Positions 17,500 to 25,880 of a stretch of 56,607 bases of DNA are shown here, piece by piece (position 1 is the first letter of the stretch; every line of letters starts with the position of its first letter). A model generated the notes under the pieces. That model was not told the DNA's origin, ran no database searches, and was given only the letters and a program-made list of their open reading frames with translations. A program made the position numbers and the translations under genes. The stretch comes from Edwardsiella hoshinae NBRC 105699 = ATCC 33379. Lineage in GTDB: Bacteria > Pseudomonadota > Gammaproteobacteria > Enterobacterales > Enterobacteriaceae. The DNA lies in the NCBI RefSeq assembly GCF_000474215.1, contig NZ_BAUC01000029.1, forward strand, positions 1 to 56,607, written 5' to 3'.

Positions 17500-19257
17500 T
17501 TGACGACGTTGAGCAACTACCGACTAGAGTGGCAATCGCTGCTGCCCGATACAACTCCTTATACTTCTGTGTTCAGCAGTGCTGCCGCGCTGTCGGCCAT
17601 TAGCTTTGCCGAGTATCAGCCCCGTCTGGAGAATAGCCTGGCGCACTTCTGCCATGCCCATGCCCCCAGTCCCTTCATGCTGGTCAAGGCCGACTGTGAT
17701 AGCGAGCACCTCACACGCCTGCAACACGCCGTCGAGGCGTTACTGCCACGTGGCGGACTCTATGGCAGCCGTTATGATATCACGCCCGACCAAATTAGCG
17801 TCGCCCCGGCAGAGCGACCGAGCGACAACCTGGCCGCCAGCCAGCGGGTGCTCAGCACCGAGTGGTGCGAGGGCGAACAGCTGTTTGGCACCGTACGCCA
17901 GAGTAAGAGCGGAATCCAGTTGCAGCCGGGTCTGGTGCATCAGGTCAATGGCGGCGTGCTGATCCTGTCGCTACGCACTCTATTGACACAACCGCTACTG
18001 TGGATGCGCCTCAAACAGTTCGTCACCAGCGGACGTTTCCAATGGCTCGCACCCGACGAAAGTCGCCCCTTGCCGCAAACCATCCCCGCGATGCCGTTAC
18101 AGTTAAAGGTTCTGCTGGTCAGCGACCGTGAGGGACTGGCCGACTTGCAAGAGCTGGAGCCGGAGCTGTGCGCCAGCGCCTTATATGGCGAGTTCGAAGT
18201 CGACATGCCCTTGACGGATGAAGAGGACATGCGGCGGTGGTGTGCGCTGGTCACGACCCTGGCCGCCGAACACCAACTCCCGCCCATCGAGCCGGATGCC
18301 TGGCCGCTGTTGGTGCGCAGCGCCGTACGCGCAAGCGGCGATCAGAACCTGTTGCCCCTCAACCCCGTCATGCTGGGACGCCTACTGCGCGAGGCCGCGT
18401 TGTATGCCGATCCGCATATCGATGCCGAGGCACTACGCCAGGCGCAGACCACACGGCGCTGGCGGGAGAGCTATCTGGCCGAGCGCATGCATGATGAGAT
18501 CGAGGTCGGGCAGTTACTGATCGAGACCGAAGGCGCCGCCATCGGCCAGATTAATGGCCTGTCCGTCTTAGAATACCCCGGCCATCCGCAATTATTCGGT
18601 GAACCGTCACGTATCAGCTGCGTGGTCTACCAGGGGGATGGCGAGTTCACGGATGTGGAGCGCAAGGCCGAGCTGGGCGGCAACCTGCATGCCAAAGGGA
18701 TGATGATCATGCAGGCCTTCCTGATCGCCGAGTTGGAACTGGATCAACAACTGCCCTTCTCCGCCTCGCTGGTCTTCGAACAATCCTACGGCGAGGTCGA
18801 TGGTGACAGCGCCTCCCTGGCCGAGTTGTGCGCCCTGATCAGCGCCCTGGCCATGGTGCCGATCGACCAACAGATCGCCGTGACAGGCTCTGTCGATCAA
18901 TTCGGCCATGTCCAACCCATCGGCGGCGTCAACGAAAAGATTGAAGGCTTCTTCGAGGCCTGCCAACGCCGTGGTCTCACCGGGAAGCAAGGGGTGATCA
19001 TCCCCGCAACCAATGTCCGTCACCTCTGCCTTAACGATGAGGTGATCGAGGCCGTTAAGGCGGGGACATTCCATCTCTGGGCGGTCGAAAACGCCGAAGA
19101 TGCGCTGCCGTTACTGACTGGCGTTGCCTATCTCAGCGAGAATGGCCCCAGTCTGCTGGGTGCCATCCAGGCGCGTATCGCCGCCGCCAACCCCTTGTTA
19201 GATCGACGCCAGTTGCCTTGGCCGCTGCGCTGGTTAAACTGGTTCGGTCGTGGCTGA
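17500..19257 (+). CDS. ycbZ: LonH (YcbZ), Lon-family peptidase without a canonical ATPase motif
   Basis: 585 residues from the chosen TTG. The C-terminal Lon protease domain has the catalytic Ser in VDGDSASLAE (residue 437) and Lys in GVNEKIEG (residue 480), 43 apart exactly as in Lon. The N-terminal two thirds correspond to E. coli YcbZ and show no Walker A motif. Substrates are unknown. The frame is open from 17467, but that start overlaps a TATAAT box; TTG at 17500 aligns best with the family N-terminus though its ribosome binding site is weak. fabA follows after 68 bases. Confidence 0.9.
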   Translation: MTTLSNYRLEWQSLLPDTTPYTSVFSSAAALSAISFAEYQPRLENSLAHFCHAHAPSPFMLVKADCDSEHLTRLQHAVEALLPRGGLYGSRYDITPDQISVAPAERPSDNLAASQRVLSTEWCEGEQLFGTVRQSKSGIQLQPGLVHQVNGGVLILSLRTLLTQPLLWMRLKQFVTSGRFQWLAPDESRPLPQTIPAMPLQLKVLLVSDREGLADLQELEPELCASALYGEFEVDMPLTDEEDMRRWCALVTTLAAEHQLPPIEPDAWPLLVRSAVRASGDQNLLPLNPVMLGRLLREAALYADPHIDAEALRQAQTTRRWRESYLAERMHDEIEVGQLLIETEGAAIGQINGLSVLEYPGHPQLFGEPSRISCVVYQGDGEFTDVERKAELGGNLHAKGMMIMQAFLIAELELDQQLPFSASLVFEQSYGEVDGDSASLAELCALISALAMVPIDQQIAVTGSVDQFGHVQPIGGVNEKIEGFFEACQRRGLTGKQGVIIPATNVRHLCLNDEVIEAVKAGTFHLWAVENAEDALPLLTGVAYLSENGPSLLGAIQARIAAANPLLDRRQLPWPLRWLNWFGRG

Positions 19258-19269
19258 TCGGACTTGTTC

Positions 19270-19287
19270 AGCGTACACCTGTTAGCT
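19270..19287 (+). promoter_or_regulatory. FabR operator of fabA
   Basis: AGCGTACACCTGTTAGCT differs by one base from the E. coli FabR site upstream of fabA. It lies about 40 bases before the fabA start. FabR represses, and FadR activates, unsaturated fatty acid synthesis from this region. Confidence 0.85.
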
Positions 19288-19325
19288 AAGATGGACGCTT
19301 CATTGAATAAAGGCTGACGAGAATT

Positions 19326-19844
19326 ATGGTAGATAAACGCGAGTCCTACACAAAGGCGGATCTGGAAGCATCGGGTCGTGGTGAGCTGTTCGGCGCAGGC
19401 GGACCGCCGCTGCCATCAGGCAATATGCTGATGATGGATCGCGTCATCAAGATGACGGAAGATGGCGGTAACCACAACAAGGGTTACGTGGAAGCAGAAC
19501 TGGATATCACGCCGGATCTGTGGTTCTTTGCCTGTCATTTCGTCGGCGATCCGGTTATGCCGGGCTGCCTCGGTCTGGATGCCATGTGGCAATTGGTCGG
19601 CTTCTATCTCGGTTGGCTGGGTGGCGAAGGTAAAGGTCGCGCGTTGGGCGTTGGTGAAGTCAAGTTCACCGGCCAAGTACTGCCGACGGCGAAAAAGGTC
19701 ACCTACCGTATCCACTTCAAGCGCGTTATCAACCGCAAACTGATCATGGGTCTGGCGGATGGCGAGGTGTTCGTCGACGGTAAGCTGATCTATACCGCCA
19801 GCGACCTCAAAGTTGGTCTGTTCAAAGACACCAGCGCCTTCTAA
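19326..19844 (+). CDS. fabA: 3-hydroxydecanoyl-ACP dehydratase/isomerase FabA
   Basis: 172 residues, full length. FabA dehydrates 3-hydroxydecanoyl-ACP and isomerises the trans-2 to the cis-3 product, the branch point to unsaturated fatty acids. The active-site His and Asp are in [20 protein letters not shown], and the hot-dog core continues with [14 protein letters not shown]. The ATG follows ACGAGAATT. A FabR-type operator precedes and a strong terminator follows. Confidence 0.97.
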   Translation: MVDKRESYTKADLEASGRGELFGAGGPPLPSGNMLMMDRVIKMTEDGGNHNKGYVEAELDITPDLWFFACHFVGDPVMPGCLGLDAMWQLVGFYLGWLGGEGKGRALGVGEVKFTGQVLPTAKKVTYRIHFKRVINRKLIMGLADGEVFVDGKLIYTASDLKVGLFKDTSAF

Positions 19845-19874
19845 GCGCATCACGCGATAAGCTCAAGCTCAGCG

Positions 19875-19901
19875 AAAAACGCAGCGACGCTGCGTTTTTT
19901 A
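19875..19901. terminator. Terminator of fabA, symmetric
   Basis: AAAAACGCAGC-GAC-GCTGCGTTTTTT, 30 bases past fabA. The flanking A and T runs make it effective in both directions. Confidence 0.9.
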
Positions 19902-19926
19902 TTACTGCTGCACCGCGTTACCACAC

Positions 19927-19950
19927 AAAAACCCCCAGCGAATGGGGGTT
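19927..19950 (-). terminator. Intrinsic terminator of rmf
   Basis: On the minus strand AACCCCC-ATTCGCT-GGGGGTT followed by TTT, about 26 bases past the rmf stop codon. Confidence 0.88.
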
Positions 19951-19976
19951 CTTCTCATCGCATCATCGCGGTCGCG

Positions 19977-20150
19977 CTAGGCTACCGCTATCAGAGACCT
20001 GTCTTCCATGGCCTGCCGCCAGCCTCCCAGCCAGTAGGAACGAGCGTCCAGAGAGTGATAGGGACAAATCTCCTTGGAACGTCCTGCAATGCCCGCTTGA
20101 TAACCTCGAGCCTGTGCCCTTTCCAGACGATCGCGTTTCTGTCTCTTCAT
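19977..20150 (-). CDS. rmf: Ribosome modulation factor Rmf
   Basis: 57 codons reading MKRQKRDRLERAQARGYQAG then IAGRSKEICPY and WLGGWRQAMEDR, unmistakably Rmf (55 residues in E. coli). Rmf pairs 70S ribosomes into inactive 100S dimers in stationary phase. The reading frame here differs from a longer overlapping open frame, which is spurious. The ATG (20148-20150) follows GAGGGAAAAAAGGC. It has its own terminator; in E. coli the gene is ppGpp- and CRP-controlled. Confidence 0.96.
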   Translation of the reverse strand: MKRQKRDRLERAQARGYQAGIAGRSKEICPYHSLDARSYWLGGWRQAMEDRSLIAVA

Positions 20151-20217
20151 GCCTTTTTTCCCTCATGATTACACTGGTGGAAAGAAAACAGTGGTCGGCA
20201 GCCGCCGCCACCCTTAA

Positions 20218-20246
20218 CCAATAGCTACTTTTAGCCGTTCGGTCAA
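20218..20246 (-). promoter_or_regulatory. Candidate sigma-70 promoter of rmf
   Basis: On the minus strand TTGACC, a 17-base spacer and TATTGG, about 70 bases before the rmf start. Good -35, imperfect -10. Confidence 0.5.
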
Positions 20247-20343
20247 TGATGAAAAGTTACCCAGCCGTCACACTTCGCCACACCCGACGGGGCAGCCGTA
20301 CGCGTACTCCCTCACGACTACGCGCTAATCGGCTGAGGGACAT

Positions 20344-20380
20344 AAAAAAAACGCTCGGCACCGTATCACGGTGACGAGCG
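20344..20380 (-). terminator. Intrinsic terminator of the pqiABC operon
   Basis: On the minus strand CGCTCG-TCACCGT-GAT-ACGGTGC-CGAGCG forms a long hairpin followed by eight T residues, 34 bases past the pqiC stop. Confidence 0.93.
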
Positions 20381-20413
20381 GCTTATAAGGGACGATTTAC
20401 ACGCTGTAACGCT

Positions 20414-20983
20414 TTACCCCGCGCGGGCTATCTGCCCCGCCAGGGTGGCGATCTGCTGTTGCCAAGCTTGTCCCAGGGTGCGCACCAACGCATCGTAGCC
20501 GTCCCCCTGTTGCGGCAACACGATGTGGAAGGCACGCTGTGTCAGTACGCCCTGATGGGTCAAGAGCCATTCCCCGGCGACGACGACCTTACCATCGTAA
20601 CGACCATAGAAAGCGCTAATATTCACCGTCAGGCTATCTTGGCTCATCCCCAACGGTTGGCTGGAAACCAGCCAACCCGGCATGGCGGCGCCTAACCCCG
20701 CAACCAGCGATTGCGTCAACTGCTGGCTTAGTGGGCTAGCCCACAGGTTGTTGCTGGCGGTGACGAACTGCACATCGCTCTGTTGGTAGACGATCCCCAT
20801 GCCCCCGAGCAAATCGGCCACATTCACCGGTTGCACCCACAGTTGCTGCGTCTGTGCCGCCGTTTGTGTCACGCTAGGGCTTACCGCCGGCTCTGCCGGC
20901 AGTTGATAGTATTGCTTCGAGCCGGTAGCGCTACAGGCGCTCAGCACCAGTGCCACCAGCAGGATCATCCCTCTCTTCATCAT
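20414..20983 (-). CDS. pqiC: PqiC outer-membrane lipoprotein
   Basis: 189 residues with a lipoprotein signal (lipobox LSAC, Cys at about residue 17) and a DUF330/ABC-type lipoprotein domain (YYQLP, NNLWASPL, GWLVSSQPLG, RYDGKVVVAGEWLL). PqiC forms a ring in the outer membrane that docks the end of the PqiB tunnel. Its start overlaps the pqiB stop (ATGA), indicating translational coupling; the second ATG at 20980 has the better ribosome binding site spacing. Confidence 0.93.
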   Translation of the reverse strand: MMKRGMILLVALVLSACSATGSKQYYQLPAEPAVSPSVTQTAAQTQQLWVQPVNVADLLGGMGIVYQQSDVQFVTASNNLWASPLSQQLTQSLVAGLGAAMPGWLVSSQPLGMSQDSLTVNISAFYGRYDGKVVVAGEWLLTHQGVLTQRAFHIVLPQQGDGYDALVRTLGQAWQQQIATLAGQIARAG

Positions 20984-22617
20984 TTGGCTCCCTTGGGATG
21001 TGGATCTTTCCCCGCCGGTGCCTCAAACACCAGCGCGTTGCTTTTCTCATTCAGGGTGCGCAGCACGGGTTGCAACTCGCGCAATACCTGATCCAGATGC
21101 TGGAGATCACCGACCATCTGGTTATAGGCCGGCGACCCCGGCTGGATGCCCTTGATGGTACGATTGAGCTCGATCAGCGACTGGCGCAGATCCGCCGGCA
21201 GCGACTGCGTCGCCTTGTTGGACAGGATCCCATTCAACGCATCCAGCGTCTCTTGCGTCTTACGCATGGTTTCTTGGCTGGTCTTCAACGTCGCCGTGGC
21301 AGTCTTAACCATCGGCGCCAACGGCAAGGCATTCAGCTTATCCAGCACCGCCGTCACTTTCTGTTGCAACTGTGCCAATCCACCACTGATGGTGGGCATC
21401 AATGGGATGCCATCGATCGCCTCCGGCCCCTTCCAACGTTTGGCGTTGGGGTAGAAGTCCAGATCGATATAGAGCGCCCCGGTCAACAGATTGCTCGACT
21501 TCAACGCCGCGCGCAGCCCCCCATGGCGGATGGCTAGCAGGTGTTGACGCAGGTCGAAATCCGGCCCCATATTAGTATCGATACGCTCAGGCTCAATGTG
21601 TACCAGTACCGGAATACGGTAATCGGCATCGAGACGTTGATTCAGCCCCTTGACGAAGAACGGCACCTGGGCGACCGTCCCCAAGCGGATACCACGGAAC
21701 TCGACCGGCGCCCCGACCTGCAAGCCACGGATCGAATCAGCGAAGAACATCAACATGTCGAAGTGTTCGGTATAGAGCGAATCCTGAATGCTGTTCTGGT
21801 TATCATACAACACGTAGTCGCTCAGGTTGGCCACTTCTTTTCCCGGCGCCAATCCCTGCGGCACATCGAAGCTCACACCACCGCTCAGCAGCGTCGTCAG
21901 GGAGCCCATTTGGACACGCATCCCCTGCGCCGACACATCGAAAGAGATACCGCTGTCTACCCAGAAACGCACATTCTCCGTCACCAGGGTGTCGTAAGGC
22001 GCCGCGATAAACAGCTGATAGGTGATCTTGCGCGCCTTGGTATCGAAACCACTGGTCTCTACCGAACCGACGCGTAAGCCACGGAACAGCACCGGATCGC
22101 CTGGATTGAGCTGCCCGGCCTTGTCGCTGACCAACATAATACGGATGCCTTTGGCATCCGGCGGCGCCAACGGCGGCTGATCGAGCAGCTTGAAATCGCG
22201 CTGCTCGCTATCCGACGATCCCGGCTGAAGCTCAATATAGGCCCCAGACAGCAGCGTCCCCAATCCCGAGATCCCCTCGCGACCGATCTGCGGCTTCACC
22301 ACCCAGAAAGTGCTGTCCTTGCGCAGCAGCTTCTCCATACCACTCTGTAGGCGGGCCTTGACCACCACCTGATCCAGGTTATCGCTGAGGGTGACGCTTT
22401 GCACCGTACCGACATCCACACTACGGCTCTTAATCGCCGTCTTTCCCGCGACGATCCCCTCGGCATTCTGGGTGATCAGCGTCACCTCTGGCCCCTGGTG
22501 GCTAAAATGGTAAAAAATGATCCAGGCACCGATCAGTGCCGTCAGTATCGGGATGATCCAGACCGGCGACCAGCGCTTGATACGCTCAATTTGCGCCGTT
22601 GTATTTTTCGCTACCAT
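20980..22617 (-). CDS. pqiB: PqiB, MCE-domain membrane tunnel protein
   Basis: 545 residues: one N-terminal membrane helix (about 17-37) and three MCE (mlaD) domains (about 42-130, 155-225, 280-390), each with the GLxVGxVxxV type turn (for example VLFRGLRVGSVETSG and VEFRGIRLGTVAQV). A long helical tail follows. MCE proteins form a hexameric tunnel for lipid transport across the periplasm. The gene sits between pqiA (3-base gap) and pqiC (overlap). Confidence 0.96.
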   Translation of the reverse strand: MVAKNTTAQIERIKRWSPVWIIPILTALIGAWIIFYHFSHQGPEVTLITQNAEGIVAGKTAIKSRSVDVGTVQSVTLSDNLDQVVVKARLQSGMEKLLRKDSTFWVVKPQIGREGISGLGTLLSGAYIELQPGSSDSEQRDFKLLDQPPLAPPDAKGIRIMLVSDKAGQLNPGDPVLFRGLRVGSVETSGFDTKARKITYQLFIAAPYDTLVTENVRFWVDSGISFDVSAQGMRVQMGSLTTLLSGGVSFDVPQGLAPGKEVANLSDYVLYDNQNSIQDSLYTEHFDMLMFFADSIRGLQVGAPVEFRGIRLGTVAQVPFFVKGLNQRLDADYRIPVLVHIEPERIDTNMGPDFDLRQHLLAIRHGGLRAALKSSNLLTGALYIDLDFYPNAKRWKGPEAIDGIPLMPTISGGLAQLQQKVTAVLDKLNALPLAPMVKTATATLKTSQETMRKTQETLDALNGILSNKATQSLPADLRQSLIELNRTIKGIQPGSPAYNQMVGDLQHLDQVLRELQPVLRTLNEKSNALVFEAPAGKDPHPKGAK

Positions 22618-22620
22618 CGC

Positions 22621-23880
22621 TTATTCCTGCTCCCCTGTAGTCAATTCGCTCTCTCGATCCCAAAGCAGGCGGGGATCAAACACCATGGCCGCGATCATCG
22701 TGAGAATGACCACAGCGGCAAACAGAATCGCCCCGACATCGGGGTAAATACTCATCAATTGCCCCATACTCACCAATGAAGAGAGCACGGCGATGACAAA
22801 TACGTCGATCATCGACCACCGACCGACGAACTCGACAATCTCATAGATAGTATGCATGCGTTCACTGTCCCGGCGCACACCGCGGCGGGTCGACCAGCAC
22901 AACCAGGCGATGGCCAAGATCTTCAACGACGGTACCATAATACTGGCGATGAAGATCACCATCGCCACCGGATAAGAGCCTTCCCCCCACAGCAGGATCA
23001 CCCCGGCCATGATGGTCGACGTCAGCTTACTGCCCAACGCCTGCGTGACCATGATCGGCAATACGTTCGCGGGGATATACAGCATCAGCGCCGTCGCCAA
23101 CAAGGCCAACGTCCATTGCAAGCTGTTGCGACGCCGAGCATAGCCCGTCGTCAGACAACGCGGACACTGTTGTTGGCTCTGCGGCAGAATGGCGGTGCAG
23201 CAAGCGCAGGAGCGGACTCCCTGGCGTAGCCCGCTCTCACCGCTGTGATAGGGCACGGCACAGGCAGGCTGCGCCGCAATATCGTCCCACAACAGGCGGC
23301 GATCGATCATCTGAAAGGCACGTACCTGCAACAGACAAAACAGGCAATAAGCCCAGAAGCTACTCCCCACCCCCACATCGCCGTAGGCCATCAGCTTCAC
23401 GAAACTGACCAGCACTCCGGCGAGGAAGATCTCGACCATACACCAGGCGCGACACTGCAACAGGATACGTGCCAACCCCACCCGTAGGGCATGCGGCAGA
23501 GGTACGCGTAGACACAGCAGAATGATCACCACCATACAGAAGGCCGGGATCAGTTGGACAAAGATCATAAACAGCGTCGCAATGCTGGCATAATCTTCGT
23601 CCATCAGCATGCCAGGGATCTGGAGCAGTGTGATGGCATTGCTGAGTCCGGCGACCGACATGGTGACGAACGAAAACAGATTCGCCACCAGTAATAGAAA
23701 CAAGGCGCTAAGCGCATACAACGTCGGCTGAAGATGCGGATGACGCCAACGCATCGCCAGCGTGGTGCCACAACGCGGACAGACGCTTTTCATTCCCCAC
23801 GCCAGACGCGGCAGCGCAACCAACATGTCGCACTGTGGGCAAAGCATGTGAGCGTCGGCCGGATCCTGTGTATTGCACAT
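22621..23880 (-). CDS. pqiA: PqiA inner-membrane protein
   Basis: 419 residues from the ATG at 23878-23880. Two PqiA modules, each starting with a pair of CxxC zinc-ribbon motifs (CPQCDMLVALPRL...CPRCGTTL and CACCTAILP...CPRC), followed by four membrane helices. It is the inner-membrane partner of PqiB in lipid transport; in E. coli the operon is induced by paraquat through SoxS. The frame runs 17 codons further upstream, but the family begins near MC. Confidence 0.94.
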   Translation of the reverse strand: MCNTQDPADAHMLCPQCDMLVALPRLAWGMKSVCPRCGTTLAMRWRHPHLQPTLYALSALFLLLVANLFSFVTMSVAGLSNAITLLQIPGMLMDEDYASIATLFMIFVQLIPAFCMVVIILLCLRVPLPHALRVGLARILLQCRAWCMVEIFLAGVLVSFVKLMAYGDVGVGSSFWAYCLFCLLQVRAFQMIDRRLLWDDIAAQPACAVPYHSGESGLRQGVRSCACCTAILPQSQQQCPRCLTTGYARRRNSLQWTLALLATALMLYIPANVLPIMVTQALGSKLTSTIMAGVILLWGEGSYPVAMVIFIASIMVPSLKILAIAWLCWSTRRGVRRDSERMHTIYEIVEFVGRWSMIDVFVIAVLSSLVSMGQLMSIYPDVGAILFAAVVILTMIAAMVFDPRLLWDRESELTTGEQE

Positions 23881-23966
23881 ATCGTTATCCAGTGATAAAA
23901 AAGCCTGACATACCGCGCGCCGCGCGGCCATCAGGCTGATGATAATCCCTGTGACTATAGCCTCAA

Positions 23967-25877
23967 TCAGTTGGCATTTTTTTGCGTTTCAAGGGATTCC
24001 CAACGAGCATAAGCCTCTTCCAACGCGTGCTCGCTCTCGGCTAACGCCTGCAAGACCGGCTGTGTCTCGCCATGTGGCAAGCTAAAGAAGGCCGGATCGG
24101 CGACTTGTTGCTGCAATGCGTCCAACTGCGCTTCCAAAGCCTCGATACGCTGTGGCAACTGTTCCAGCTCCCTCAACTGATTGTAGCTCAGCTTAGTGTT
24201 GCTACGGCGCCGCTCCACTTTGCTCTCGTCCTTCTGCGGCGGTGTACTCAGCGCGGTAACGGGCTGACGCAACGCCTGCGAGGCGGCCTGCTGTTGATGC
24301 GCGTCGGCATATCCTCCGGCGTAGTGACCGATCACCCCATCGCCTTCGAAGATCCAACAGTCGGTCACACAGTTATCGACGAACTGACGATCATGGCTAA
24401 CCAGCAGCACCGTTCCCTGATAGTTGGCGACCAGCTCCTCCAGCAGCTCTAAGGTTTCGATGTCCAAATCGTTGGTGGGTTCATCGAGCACCAATAAATT
24501 ACTCGGTTTTAGGAACAATCTCGCCAACAATAGGCGGTTACGCTCCCCTCCCGAAAGCGCCCGCACCGGGGTCATCGCCCGCTTTGGATGGAACAAGAAG
24601 TCTTGCAGATAGCCAAGCACATGGCGAGAACGCCCATTCACCATCACCTCTTGTTTGCCTTCGGCCAAGTTATCCATCACCGTCTTATCGGGATCCAGTT
24701 CGGCGCGATGCTGGTCAAAGTAGGCGATTTCCAGCTTGGTGCCGCAGCGCACCCGGCCGCTATCGGGCGTGAGTTGGCCGAGCATCAGCTTCAGCAAGGT
24801 AGTCTTACCGCAACCATTGGCCCCCACCAGGGCGATTTTATCGCCGCGCTGCACCTGGGCCGAGAAGTCGCGCACCAGGGTCCGCTCGCCGCAACGATAG
24901 CTAACCGCCTCCAGTTCAAAGACGATCTTACCGGAGCGCAGCGCCTCTTCGGCCTGCATCCGGGCATTCCCCTGTTGCGCACGACGTTGGGCATGTTCCT
25001 GACGCATCGATTTCAAGGCGCGTACACGGCCCTCATTGCGGGTACGACGTGCCTTAATCCCTTGGCGGATCCATGCCTCTTCCTGCGCCAGACGGCGATC
25101 GAACTCGGCATTCTGGAGCTCTTCGACTCGCAGCGCCTCCTCTTTACCGACCAGATAAGCGTCATAATCGCCCGGCCAAGAGACCAATTTACCCCGATCG
25201 AGATCGACGATACGCGTCGCCATGGCACGGATAAAGGCACGGTCATGGGAAATGAAGATAATGCTGCCGCTGAACTCCTTAAGGAATCCCTCCAACCAGC
25301 TGATGGTATCGATATCCAGATGGTTAGTCGGCTCATCCAGCAGCAACACATCCGGCTCACACACCAGGGCGCGCGCCAGCGCCGCCTTACGCAGCCAACC
25401 GCCGGAGAGCGACGACAGCGCGGCATCGGCTGCTAACCCAAGTTTGGTTAGGACATCTCGAATACGGGTGTCCATGCGCCAGATCCCTTGGTGCTCCAGA
25501 CGCTCTTGCAAGTCGGCCAGTTGGCGTAGGTGCTGTTCACTGGGATCCCCCTCAACCTTACGCAGCAATTCATGGTAATCGCGTAACTGTTGGGCCTGCT
25601 CGGCCACGCCATCCGCGACAAAATCGAAGACCGAACCGGCGACATCCCGAGGCGGATCCTGTTGCAGACGTGAGACCACCAGATCTTGGGCATACACCAC
25701 CCGGCCATCGTCCAACGCCAGTTCGCGCCCGAGGATCTTCAACAGGGTCGATTTCCCTGCCCCATTACGCCCAACCAAGCAGACGCGCTCGTTCGGCTCA
25801 ATATGTAACTCGGCATTATCCAACAGCGGCGCATCGCTAAAGGCGAGCCAAGCGCCAGAAAGACTGATCAAAGACAT
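23967..25877 (-). CDS. uup: Uup, ABC-F ATPase
   Basis: 636 residues with two ABC domains on one chain and no membrane segments. Domain 1 has GRNGAGKST, LSGGWLRKAALA and LLLDEPTNHLD; domain 2 has GANGCGKTT, LSGGERNRLLLA and LVLDEPTNDLD. A C-terminal coiled coil (about 560-630) binds DNA in E. coli Uup. ABC-F proteins act on the ribosome; Uup loss raises precise transposon excision. It lies 3 bases after rlmL and 86 bases before pqiA. Confidence 0.96.
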   Translation of the reverse strand: MSLISLSGAWLAFSDAPLLDNAELHIEPNERVCLVGRNGAGKSTLLKILGRELALDDGRVVYAQDLVVSRLQQDPPRDVAGSVFDFVADGVAEQAQQLRDYHELLRKVEGDPSEQHLRQLADLQERLEHQGIWRMDTRIRDVLTKLGLAADAALSSLSGGWLRKAALARALVCEPDVLLLDEPTNHLDIDTISWLEGFLKEFSGSIIFISHDRAFIRAMATRIVDLDRGKLVSWPGDYDAYLVGKEEALRVEELQNAEFDRRLAQEEAWIRQGIKARRTRNEGRVRALKSMRQEHAQRRAQQGNARMQAEEALRSGKIVFELEAVSYRCGERTLVRDFSAQVQRGDKIALVGANGCGKTTLLKLMLGQLTPDSGRVRCGTKLEIAYFDQHRAELDPDKTVMDNLAEGKQEVMVNGRSRHVLGYLQDFLFHPKRAMTPVRALSGGERNRLLLARLFLKPSNLLVLDEPTNDLDIETLELLEELVANYQGTVLLVSHDRQFVDNCVTDCWIFEGDGVIGHYAGGYADAHQQQAASQALRQPVTALSTPPQKDESKVERRRSNTKLSYNQLRELEQLPQRIEALEAQLDALQQQVADPAFFSLPHGETQPVLQALAESEHALEEAYARWESLETQKNAN

Positions 25878-25880
25878 CGC

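Noticed and set aside
19963-20211. 82-codon minus-strand frame overlapping rmf
   Set aside because: It is out of frame with rmf, whose 57-residue product is clearly conserved.
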